Below are positions 34,365 through 44,278 of a DNA stretch of 64,000 bases, piece after piece. Numbering within the stretch: position 1 is the first letter of the stretch; every line of letters starts with the position of its first letter. Source of the DNA: Hesseltinella vesiculosa (lineage: Eukaryota; Mucoromycota; Mucoromycetes; Mucorales; Cunninghamellaceae); NCBI GenBank assembly GCA_002104935.1, contig MCGT01000008.1, forward strand, positions 248,001 through 312,000, read 5' to 3'. A program made the position numbers and the translations under genes. The notes under the pieces were generated by a model that was not told the origin of the DNA, did no database searches, and worked only from the letters and a program-made list of their open reading frames with translations.

Positions 34365-37300
34365 ATGATCGAGACATGGAATTGGTTGTGGTACGTTGGT
34401 GTCACCTTGCTGTTACTGCGATGTGTCAATAGCCAGGGCTCCATTCTTCCCGATCGATACATCATTGAATACCCTCAAGTGGATGACATGTCTGCGCATC
34501 ATGCCCATGTCATGAGCATGCTAGATCCCTTACGAGATCATATCACTGTGCACCATGTGTACAACCCTGACAACAACGTCTTCCATGGCATGTCTGTGGA
34601 ACTCCCGGATGCTCACCAGTCTACCTTTTCCAAGCTGCTCGATTTACCTTTGACTCGACGTCTATTTTCCCGTCGTGACCGACCTCTCATCATGAACTCG
34701 CATCCGTGGGTGCATCGCATCTACCCCATGCACCACGTCTCACCACCTGCCTGGAAAGCCGTCGACCAAAACGCTCTGCTCCCCCTGTCTGATCAACCCC
34801 TTGCTCAAAAAATCCTTCATGGTATTGCTGGCGATGGCGGCTTCAGCAAAGACCCCGAGCACTTGCGTCCATTTGAAGCTCCGATATCTCAAGTCAAGCA
34901 AGTCCATGAACAACTTGGCTTCACAGGCAAAGATGTCCTTGTCTGCTTGTTGGACTGTGGCGTCGATTACAATCACCCAGCTCTCGGCGGCGGCTTTGGC
35001 CCTGGCTTTAAAGTCACCGTTGGTGCCAACTTGGTTGACCCCAAAGACGATGTAAAGCAAATGGGCAAACACCTCGGCCCTGAAGACCCCTTTGATCCTT
35101 GTCCCAACAACGGTAAAGAAGAAGGTGCTACTTTTGCATCTCCGACCTGACCCCTTTCCTTCCCGTTCTTTTTTTTGCTCTAGGCCATGGCACACATGTC
35201 GCTGGTATTATTATTGGCACTGACCCTGCAATGGTAACAAGAAATGGCTGTTGTTCAACATCATCCTGATCTCTCCCTTTTTATCCATTCTTAGAACTTC
35301 ACAGGCGTTGCCCCAGACGCAAAATTAGGCATGTGGCGCATCTTTGGTTGTGATGGCGGTGCCAATGAAGATACAGTCATCAAAGGTCTCCTGCTGGCTC
35401 ACGAAGCTGGCTGCAATGTCATTAATCTCAGCCTGGGTGTCCAAAGTGCTTGGTCCGAAGATGCCATGGCCGTCGTGGCCGAACGCTTGTCTCAGAAGGG
35501 TGTCATCAGTAAAGCCACCTGTCTCTCCCTCTTCTCATGCCGCTCACCCGTCCTTTTTTCCTTTCTAGTCGTGGCTGTTGCTGGAAATCAAGGGGATGAC
35601 GGTGCCTTTTTACAAAATACCCCTGGCACAGCAAAACATGTGGTGTCTGTGGCCTCTTTGGACAATTCATATTACCCTGCCAAAGTGTTCACTCTCGATG
35701 CCGTCCGTGGCGATAGCTTTGGTATGCAATGCTCAAAAAAAAAAAAAAAACCATAATGCAACGCTAACTTTTATTTTTTTTTATACTCATAGTTTACCAA
35801 CTGTCCACCACCACGGAAACATTTGTCAATGGGACTCTTGTGACGGTGTATGACATGGACAACACACAAGCCATCCATGGCTGTGCCGATGACCTACCCA
35901 TCCTACAAAATCATGGGCAAGAGATTCAAGGCAATGTCCTGCTTGTGCGGCGCGGCGGTTGCACGTTTGATGAAAAAGCCCAGACCGCCGAGCAGGTCGG
36001 CGCCATTGCCATTTTGGTCTACGACAATGAGCCTACCAAAGGCACCGATGACGAGCCATTCTCGATCATGGCCGCCAAAAGCAACATCCCTGTAGCTGCC
36101 ATTGCGCCGGCCGTAGCCCGACAGTTCTTGACCAACCATCTCCTACCATCTAATGTCGTGTTCCCTGAAGCCACCTTTGACAAGAGCATAAAGACCGCTC
36201 TCAAAGTCTCTGCCTTTTCGAGCGTCGGCCCTACATACGAGCTGGATCTGAAGCCCAACGTGGCTGGGATCGGCGGTCAAGTCTTCTCCACCCTGCCTCG
36301 ACATTTGGAAGGCAATGGCGGCTTTCCTACCGGTTGGGGTGTGCGCTCAGGCACCAGCATGGCCTCGCCTCACGTCACTGCTATCATCGCTCTCGTTCTC
36401 CAATCTTTCCATCAAACGCCTACCCACATGGAGCAATCCATCAGCACCTATGTCACTGAGCACTTGCAGAACCACGCCATCCTCCCAAACCAAAACCTTG
36501 GCAATATTAACCATCCCCTTCTCCAAGGTGCTGGCCTTGTCCAACGTAAGTTGCCATCAGCAAACGTAATATACGTCACTCACCCTCTTTCTTTGTAGCG
36601 TTGGACACCATTCTAAATCCGTTGCATGTCTCGCCAAGTTCGATTAGCTTCAATGACACCTCATCGAGCAAATACCACCGCCACACCTTGCGCGTGACCA
36701 ACTATGGGCAGAAACCTCTGAATTTGGTCCTAAAGCACTTGCCTGCCGATTCTTTGGACACCTTTGGTCTCGAAGGTCAGCTGGCTGCTCATCGAGGCAA
36801 GCCAAAAGTAGACACTGGCCTGACTTTACCTCTGCCTCTACCTTTGCCAATCTTCGGTAACCGGATCCACCTGCGGAAGCGTGGCCCATTCGCAAGCCCG
36901 GCCGACCCGTCCAATGCGATCGAAAAGCTCCAGGCCGTCAATCCATTCACCCCGCAGGAGCCCACCCCCCCTGGCCACACCAAGGTCCAACTGGAACTCA
37001 GCCGTCGCCAACTCTCGCTCGGCCCTGGTCAGTCACAAACCTTTGATGTGGAAGTCCGGTTTCCACCTACTTCCGAGCATGTTTATCAAATGTACGGCGG
37101 CTACATCCAACTGCATTTGCAGGAGTCCAGGCAAAACGACACCCTCGTCCAGGCAAACATCCCTTACTTTGGCGTACTCGGCCGCATGCATGAATTGCCT
37201 GTGTTTGACGACGGCTTTCCTTTTCTCTCCACTTCTGACAATATCTCCAACGTGATCCCCTCCAACCGCGTCTTCCGCTTCCATCCGTCATCGCTTCTCC

Positions 37301-37737
37301 CTCACGGCGGCCTGCACCCCGGCCTGTCCTCTGGCCATCATCGAGAACTCATCACCCGCCAACTTGATGAACAAGGACAAGACACTTCTGCCCAAAGCTC
37401 CGTCGTGCCTGGCCTGCCTGCATTTGTCTGCCGCCTGATCACCGCCTCACCAAAAATCCACTTCCAAGTGCTTCATGAATCCAACCACCAGGTCGTCGGT
37501 TACCTTCCCGACACGCCATTTGAATACTGGGAACGCAACCGCCTCCGTGCTGACGACTTTTACCGCATGATCATCTGGGATGGTCAGATCCAGGCCGAAC
37601 CCGGATCCAGTGCAGCCAAACAAACGGTCGCCCCTGGCAACTATGTTGTCCGCATCTCAGCCCTCCACCTCCTTGGGGACCCCAACAATCCAAATGACTG
37701 GGACAATTGGGTGTCTGGCCCCATCCTCGTTGAGTGA
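34365..37737 (+). CDS. Secreted subtilisin-family (S8) protease with PA domain
   Basis: Six exons: 34365-35112, 35184-35233, 35295-35508, 35569-35721, 35793-36545, 36599-37737 (1018 residues). An N-terminal signal peptide (WYVGVTLLLLRCVNS) is followed by an I9-like propeptide. The catalytic triad is visible: Asp in LLDCGVDYNHPAL, His in GHGTHVAGI (across intron 1) and Ser in SGTSMASPHVT; the oxyanion Asn is in VAGNQG. A protease-associated (PA) domain is inserted before the Ser block (NVLLVRRGGCTF, AILVYDNE). The C-terminal ~380 residues resemble the Fn3-like domain of large subtilases. The Asp motif has DCG where DTG or DSG is usual. The layout matches the large pro-subtilases called minor extracellular protease Vpr-like in fungi. 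Likely an extracellular nutrient protease. Confidence 0.92.
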
Positions 37738-38044
37738 CGGGTCTCCGGCAATACCATACCTTTTTTTTTTAATTCTCTTTCTTTTTCTCATCAACTCACC
37801 TTTTAATTGTATACCCTTCAGCACATGATAAATGGTTTTTTTTTTATTTTAAGAAATCGGGAAAATAAGTGGGATTCTGTGCTAATCCATACGTCATTTT
37901 TAGTGATGGCGCGCAGGATAAATCTTTTAGCAGGCAAAATAAATTTCATTGCACGCAAACGCCAATTTTCCTGCCCTCTGCAGTCGCTGTTGAGCCTAAA
38001 AGAAAAAAAAACAGGTCATTACCCACCGCCTGGAAGCTTATCTT

Positions 38045-38164
38045 CTAGATGTTTATACCTTTGGTGGTGACCATATCTATTAACTTTTCAACATCAGTTG
38101 CGGAATACACTCGGCAAGGGCTGTTGCGGGGCGATCCTTTAAATATAATACTGACACCTTTCAT
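38045..38164 (-). CDS. Candidate 39-residue ORF
   Basis: ATG at 38164 to a TAG at 38045-38047. It begins MKGVSIIFKGSPRN and ends VEKLIDMVTTKGINI. Protein-like composition but no known domain, in an otherwise decayed AT-rich region. It may be a fragment of a mobile element. Confidence 0.22.
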   Translation of the reverse strand: MKGVSIIFKGSPRNSPCRVYSATDVEKLIDMVTTKGINI

Positions 38165-38199
38165 TGTTAAATTTATAAATATTAGGAAAGATACTAAAT

Positions 38200-38340
38200 A
38201 AGAAAAGAAAAGAAAAAATCCTACCGAAAATGTAATCGGTGTAGACTTGGAGAAATAAAGAAAAAGAAAAAAAGAGTAAAGAAAAAGAGAATCAGAGAGA
38301 AAAGAGAGAAGGGAGTTTTAAAGAGAAGGCGAGAGCAAAC
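38200..38340 (+). repeat. Purine-rich (A/G) low-complexity tract
   Basis: Nearly pure A/G on the plus strand, built of AAAAG and GAGA units with short interruptions. Confidence 0.7.
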
Positions 38341-38679
38341 AAAAGCCTAGTTTGGTGGGTAAGGGGAAGCAGCACCGAAAGCACAATCCATGAGAAACAA
38401 ATAACTCCATTTATAATGTCTCAATGAATGAAGGATTAATCCATCTAAAAATCCCTGAATCAACAACGGCCTGTAACATTACAGAAAAATATAAAGTAAA
38501 ACATATATAGATACTTCTATGGAAAAAAATGGATATGAATGCATCGACTTCAAGCACAATATGTCGTTTGGCACAAAAGAGGAAATTGAACTCTCAAACA
38601 TGTATAGCTATCTTTTATTATAGAAGCTTTTAAAACAAAAATTCTCATGGAACAACCTCAAATTTTTATTGAACATACA

Positions 38680-39270
38680 TTAACATCTTAGTGCCACAAC
38701 AACGGCAAACATGGGAAAATTATCAATAAATGAAAATTTAGTAAATCGACCCAGTTTTAGTCCAATATGATCTGTGTACCCATATAAAAATGATATAAAA
38801 TCATAATTGTCTGTTGCATTAAGAAGCTTGAATTTCATGTAAAATCTATTCATAGATTCTTTCTGTCCCATAAATCTATAGACAACCACATGTGGGTTAG
38901 GAACAACAATTGCAGTCGTGCCCATAGAAGCCCACCCCAGGATAAGGGCCACGTGCTGGTGTAAGCGGTTGAGGTTTCAACAGCTGGAGTCTCGGTGGTG
39001 ATATCTGTATCTGTATCCATAGGCTCGATTGCGCGTTTGTACAAAGCTTGGTATGCTTCGAAGTTTATCAGCTGCCCACGATCAAGTTTCAAATAATTGA
39101 CAGCAAAGCTAATGGCCGGTTGCGGGTGTCTGGAGGTTTGTCATCGAACGTTGCATAAGCTCCAGCAAGCAAACTGAGCTCCTCTTCAAGGACATATTTG
39201 AAGCAGTTTTAAGGCTGTCCGAATCGCTGACAGCGTTGGTAGAAGCACAGAGGTTCCAAATAGCAGCCAT
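38680..39270 (-). pseudogene. Frame-broken coding-like segment, unknown origin
   Basis: Going down the minus strand from the ATG at about 39270, protein-like sequence passes from one frame to the next. The order is MAAIWNLCASTNAV, then EEELSLLAGAYATFDDKP, then FAVNYLKLDRGQLINFEAYQ, then a last open frame (38952-38680) containing VALILGWASMGTTAIVVP and ending in a stop. Switches without good splice sites suggest a decayed gene or element. Introns cannot be fully excluded. No family is recognised. Confidence 0.35.
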
Positions 39271-39584
39271 GTGATCTTAATAAACAGAAATGATGTTTTC
39301 AAAATGGCCCAGTTTATAACATACGCACTGCACTCAAGATCGTTCAAGGCGAGTCAGCTTGTCATCAACGTACCGATGTCGAACGCTACGCTGCAGAAGA
39401 ATAGTGCAAAGGTTGGACAAAGAGAAACGTTCAACCAAATGTAGAAGAAAGAAGAAAGGAGAATGGCGGATTAGTGTGACTTGCTGAGAAATGAAGGCTC
39501 GGACTTTTCCCCTGCCCAGTTCAAAACAAAAAAAAAAAAAGAGGTTTTTTTCACTGCCACTTTTTCTTTTCTAACTTTTATACC

Positions 39585-39859
39585 ATGACCAAACACCACA
39601 ACGAAGCTCAAAACCGTCGACCCATTTACACCGATCCCTGGTACTTTCTTTAATAAGATGATCTCCATCCTTCAACTATGCTTACCACTTTATCATTTAT
39701 TCGTTTAGGGCTCGAAATGAAGCCTGGCGCTCGCACCCCATCTTCAGCAAGGCCAGCAACTTCAAGACCCTTTTCCCTGGTTTGGGTTGGGCCACCGCTG
39801 CCTTTGCTGTGTACTGCACCTATGAACACTTCATGTTGAAAGACAAGAAGCATCATTAA
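39585..39859 (+). CDS. Complex I subunit NDUFB3/B12-like
   Basis: Two exons: 39585-39640 and 39709-39859 (68 residues). The family pattern is plain: PIYTDPWARNEAWRSHP across the intron, then FKTLFPGLGWATAAFAVY (a single membrane helix) and a short His/Lys tail. It is an accessory single-pass subunit in the membrane arm of mitochondrial NADH:ubiquinone oxidoreductase. The size matches fungal members. Its presence implies a proton-pumping complex I beside the external NADH dehydrogenase at 47440-49662. Confidence 0.9.
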
Positions 39860-41332
39860 GTCAGTCACCGAAAAGAAAAATAATGTTTCGACATCTTGGG
39901 CTGATCAAACATCCATAGACTTGTTACTCAACTAAAGTGGTAAAGCAACATTGATCTTACAAAGAGAGGAGCATACACTCACTGGTTTTTCGATTTTACA
40001 TGGACATAGTGCCTAAAATCACTCGCCATCTTTTTTATTTTTCGATCTCTCCGTCCTCCCCAACACCCACACCCTCTTCTCGCGCTTCATTTTTATTTCT
40101 TTACTCTTTTGTAGACGCTCACCCTCATGCCCCCTTTTTATTGATTTCCACCAACAGTCAACGATTTTGTATTAAACGAGCCAAAGCAGTTGTAAAAGGA
40201 TTTGCAGGGACAGGTCTACTGGAAAACGCGAAAGCTTCCGGGGGTGGGAGTCTTGTTGCCAGGTGATGGGATTGGAGCAATCCTGGAAAAAGAACCTCTT
40301 TTTTATTTTATTTTATTTTTGGAGCGCCTGCAATGGGCAATACAGTGCTTTACACAGACATTAGAGATGCACCTATCAAGTCGACGCTTTACTCCCAACT
40401 TGAATTGGCAGGAGCATGACATCTTTCACTCTGGCCAGGAAAGGATTCCTGCATTTCCAAATCCAGAATACGCACGGTGGCTTCGTAGCCATCGGCAACA
40501 CCTGTTTCTGCCAGCCGAAGCTCTTGGGCGATTCCCTGTGATCCCAAGGCCTTTCTTTTGTCTCTGCTGGTGATCCAAGCCGTGTCTTCATAGCTGTCGC
40601 CAGGCTCCCTTTTATGACCCGTACATCAGCACGCCAACAGGCCAGAAAGGCTTGCTTCTTTTATTATTATTTTTATTGTAAATATTTTTTTTTTCGTGCA
40701 GAACCACCAGCATCCATGTCTTTGTCTTTTGTTTTTTTTTTTTTTAAAAGTAACATGGCACAATTGTTAGGTGTAGAAAAGCAAGGTTGGCTAGAGACCA
40801 GTTCCGAGATCCGCCACGCTAAAACTTCGTCTTGGACAATGGGATCCAAGAAAGAAAGTGGCTTCCGATGCTCCAATGCGCGGATACGAGGAAGGATGAA
40901 TACTTGTTATGACTCGAGTATCAAGGCATGCAACAGGTTGGCTATGGAAGATCCAGTGCTCTTTTTAGGTGACGTGCAGGAGAAATTAAGGTTTTTGACA
41001 AAGCAGACCTGCAAGCGCCGGCAAAAAAGTGTAAAAAGAATCCCACGCTGCTGTTTTTCAAGGCGCGCTTTTTCTTCTTCTTTTCTTTGCTTTCCTTCCT
41101 CTTCCTTCTCTTGTAACCTTGTTTCTTTTTTATCCCTTTTTTACTTGATTTGGTGCATCCATTTCTGTTTAATCTCCCCCCTCCCTTCTCTCAGTTTTAA
41201 TCTTTCTAGTGTTAATTCCCTTCAAGTGTTATTCCCGGGTTTCGTTTCTTTCCTGGATTTCCCACATTTTTTGTTGTTTATCGATTCTTTTTATCTGCTT
41301 CATACCACCATCCTTATTTAATACTGCACATC
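39860..41332. other. Unresolved intergenic region with coding-like frames on both strands
   Basis: About 1.5 kb. On the minus strand 40400-40617 reads as a plausible exon (ITSRDKRKALGSQGIAQEL, then EATVRILDLEMQESFPGQ) with a possible intron to 40330. Another frame at 41005-40740 reads plausibly with one in-frame TAA (about 40920). On the plus strand, 40614-41321 is open for 235 codons, but half is T-rich promoter sequence. No domain is recognised on either strand. The last 290 bp is the CT-rich leader of the GNAT gene. Confidence 0.3.
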
Positions 41333-42379
41333 ATGCCAGCTCGAAAGAAAGCCAGTAAATCATCATCGCCTTCATCATCCAGCAAGGACACATCCAAAGA
41401 TGACAGCAAAGCCATTCCTCGCCTGCTGTTACGCACCTACCGCCCCACGGACAACGAGGCGGTCCACTACCTGTTCACGACCACTATGTTTGCTCTTGTG
41501 CCTGAAGGCGTGCGCCGAAAGCTGTGGAGTCCTTTTACCTGGTTGATATGGCTAGTGGGCTATGGTATCCTGCTGACAGTGATGCCTCGTGTGCTGGTGC
41601 GCTATGCAGGCTTCACGGAACCGAGCATGTGGATGACGGCTGCTCGTGTGGCCATCACTTTTTGCTGGGCATTATTTGGCTTCAGTCTGATGTTCATCGT
41701 GACCGAACGGTTTGAAATGGTCGACAAGGTCGAACAAGGACTGGAAAACGATCTCAAGGACCCGGAATCGATCTACCTAAAATACGAGGCTCCCTTTGAC
41801 GACGATGAGGAAGACGAAAAGCAGCAAAAGCAACAAAAGCAACAAGAACACCGCCCTGGTCACTTTTGGATCTTGCTTGCTGACGATGAGCCATGCGGTA
41901 TGCTTGGTCTTGCTCCTGCCTCGGACACTCCAAAGTTGGATCAACGCGCCAATGCTTGCCCAATCTGGAAACAAGTCGCTCGGTCGCTGTGCGGGAACCG
42001 CGTGCAATTCGGGGCTGGTTACTCACGGCTGCCCACAGTGATCCCCTCAGGCTCGGCTCATACTGCCACCATTGTGCGCTGGGCGGTGGCCAATCATTAC
42101 CAGCAATGTGGCCTGTCGTCTTTGCTGATGCATCGAGCCATGACCTGGGCTCATGAAGCTGGCATCAAAGAAGTTTATGCGATCACCAATGAAGTTGAGC
42201 TCGCGGCTGAACAGATTCTGGAAAAACGTCATGGATTCAAACTGGTGCGCAAACGCAAGATTGGTTGGTTTGGTCGCCACCATGCGATCTGGTCCTGCAA
42301 GGTGGATGCATGGATGGAAGTCAACGGCAATCATGTCAACAGTCGCTTTCGCCCCAAGGACGCCAAGAAATCATCCTGA
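41333..42379 (+). CDS. Membrane-anchored GNAT-family N-acetyltransferase
   Basis: Intronless, 348 residues. A Ser/Lys-rich N-terminus is followed by RLLLRTYRPTDNEAVHYLF. Two hydrophobic segments then follow (LIWLVGYGILLTVMP and AITFCWALFGFSLMFIV). The C-terminal GNAT core has AVANHYQQCGLSSLLMHRAM, in the place of the acetyl-CoA-binding Q/RxxGxG/A loop, then YAITNEVELAAEQILEKRHGF. The arrangement resembles NAT8-like enzymes, which acetylate in the secretory pathway; the substrate is unknown. An acidic/Gln insert (DDDEEDEKQQKQQKQQ) separates the membrane part from the core. The start is the first ATG after a CT-rich leader. Confidence 0.85.
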   Translation: MPARKKASKSSSPSSSSKDTSKDDSKAIPRLLLRTYRPTDNEAVHYLFTTTMFALVPEGVRRKLWSPFTWLIWLVGYGILLTVMPRVLVRYAGFTEPSMWMTAARVAITFCWALFGFSLMFIVTERFEMVDKVEQGLENDLKDPESIYLKYEAPFDDDEEDEKQQKQQKQQEHRPGHFWILLADDEPCGMLGLAPASDTPKLDQRANACPIWKQVARSLCGNRVQFGAGYSRLPTVIPSGSAHTATIVRWAVANHYQQCGLSSLLMHRAMTWAHEAGIKEVYAITNEVELAAEQILEKRHGFKLVRKRKIGWFGRHHAIWSCKVDAWMEVNGNHVNSRFRPKDAKKSS

Positions 42380-43098
42380 AAGATAAAAATAAAAAAAAGA
42401 GAACCAGCCTCCTGTTCATAGATTTTTTTTTCTGGGAGGACAGCGCAAATGACTGGTCACATTCTAATTTTCTATTTTATTTCTCATCAAGAAAGAGAGG
42501 ATGGAAGAAAAACAGGAAGATGAAGAAAAGTGTGGCGGTGGCGGCACTGGCGTCGGGATTTTTTTTGAAATGGGAGCCCTTTCTTGGGGATCAAAGATCA
42601 AATAAAGGTTATTCATGACACAAAAAACACGTGAAGCGGCTACAAAATAGGCAGTTTCGTTATTCTTTGAATGCCATTCTGCAACAGTGCACCACCGCAG
42701 AAAAAGTTTAAAAAAGTCTTCAGCCTCAATATTTCTTGTGATGCCTTCCTTTGCCCCAATGTTGAGCCTCGAATTCAACCACACCTGCCATGCACAGCCT
42801 CGTCCCTTCTCTCTTCTTTCCAAATGAAAATCAGATTGTGTTGTACTTGTAACCATAACCTGACCTTGCTCCCAATGTAAGAAAAAAAAAAAAAAAAAAA
42901 AAAAAGGAAACCGTCTATTTATGCGGGGGCCTAACCATCTTTAGCCCGCTCTTCCTCAAGAAGTGGGAGGAGTATGACAAAATAAAATGAATTTTGGTTT
43001 GATGGATCACAGCCTCCTTTCTGACTTGATTTCCCATATATTTTCGCTGCTTTCGAGACCACTTTTTGTCCTTTTCTCTTTCATCTTTATTCTCCACA
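42380..43098. other. Intergenic region GNAT / lysozyme
   Basis: About 720 bp. It holds an A-run of ~26 bases (about 42880-42905). A 130-codon minus-strand frame (42464-42856) has an ATG but no domain and a Pro/Ser-rich tail; it was not called. A TATA-like atatattttc lies at about 43036. Confidence 0.45.
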
Positions 43099-43988
43099 AT
43101 GGTTATGAAATCGTCTTTCTTGTCTCTGCTCGGCGTTGTTGCTTTGGTCAACGGTTACTCCTTGACCCACACTGATTCCTTGAACTGCCGTTCCGGCCCC
43201 AGCACTACGGCTTCCATTGTCAAGACTTACCACGGCAGTGACAACATCAACATTGTCTGCCAAGTGCAAAACGGTGCTAACGTCATGGGCGTCACCATGT
43301 GGGATAAGACTCAAGATGGCTGCTACTCTTCGGATTATTACATCAAGACCGGTACCTCCAAAATGGTTGCTCCCGCTTGTGGCAGCAGCGGCGGTAGCGG
43401 CAGCGGCAGCGGCAGTGGTAGCGGCAGTGGTAGCGGCAGCAGCGGAGGCCATGGCTGTTCCTCCCTCAACGCCGCCACCCAAAAGTTGGTGGCTGACTTT
43501 GAAGGCAAATGGGATCACCCCTACAGAGATCCTGTTGGTTACTGGACCATTGGTGAGTTTGCTCTTCTTTTTTGTTTAGTGAAGTACCCTTGCTCAATTC
43601 ATTTTTTTTTTCTTCGTCAGGTATTGGTCACAAGTGTAACGACAGCACCTGCGGTGGCATCCCTACTCCTATGTCTGACTCTGCTATTAGCGATCTGTTC
43701 AACAAGGATATGGCCGGCTTCATGTCATGCGTGCGCAACAACGTCCATGCCAAGTTGAACGACAACCAATTCGGTGCCTTGTGCTCGTTCAGTTTCAACC
43801 TTGGCTGTGGTGCTTTGCAATCCTCTACCTTGCTCAAGCGTTTGAACGCTGGTGAAGACCCCAACACTGTCGCTGCCCAAGAATTCCCCAAGTGGGTCCA
43901 CGCTGGTGGCCAAGTGCTCAACGGTCTCGTCCGTCGCCGTAACGCCGAAGTCGACCTCTTCAAGACCCCCTCCAGCAACCAATGTTAA
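43099..43988 (+). CDS. Secreted GH24 lysozyme with SH3-like domain
   Basis: Two exons: 43099-43552 and 43621-43988 (273 residues). Signal peptide (SSFLSLLGVVALVNG). Next is a bacterial-type SH3 region: DSLNCRSGPSTTASIVKTY, then CYSSDYYIKTG, followed by a pure Gly/Ser linker. The C-terminal lysozyme domain is of the phage T4/GH24 type. Its catalytic Glu is in VADFEGKWDHPYRD, followed by GYWTIGIGHKC with the catalytic Thr/Asp-region equivalents, then FNLGCGAL and RRRNAEVDLF. It would hydrolyse bacterial peptidoglycan outside the cell. The SH3b plus GH24 combination points to ancient acquisition from bacteria or phage. The intron splits the GYWTI-GIGH motif, so it has been fungal long enough to gain one. 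Confidence 0.93.
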
Positions 43989-44278
43989 ATAGTCTCCCTT
44001 TCCTCCTCCACCCACCCCAATTAAAATAAATGATCGCCGCCATCTTTTGATTCCCTTTTTTCTTTTGCTTCACCCTTTGCAAAGCTCACGTGTTTTCCTA
44101 AACGAACATCACCCTCTCACCAAGGGGGGGGGGGTTTTTGGGAAAAAGGCATTCAAGAGTATACTACATTCATTTGGAACAAACGTACTAAATGTACAGG
44201 TACTAGGTAATAAGGAAGGGTAGATAAAGATAGATTTACATAAAAAAAATAAAGGGGAATCACAATGACAGGAAGGGC

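Larger units (their letters stand above)
37738..39584. other. Gene-poor AT-rich region with decayed coding-like segments
   Basis: About 1.85 kb, more AT-rich than its surroundings. A purine-rich stretch (about 38200-38340) carries many AAAG/AGAGA repeats. A 39-codon minus-strand ORF (38045-38164) and a frame-broken minus-strand segment (38680-39270) are listed separately. Confidence 0.5.

Noticed and set aside
40614..41321. 235-codon plus-strand open frame
   Set aside because: Its second half is CT/T-rich promoter sequence translating to Phe/Leu/Ser runs, and the first part lacks any domain. Treated as unresolved.
42464..42856. 130-codon minus-strand ORF with an ATG
   Set aside because: No domain, Pro/Ser low-complexity tail overlapping the 3' flank of the GNAT gene; could be chance.
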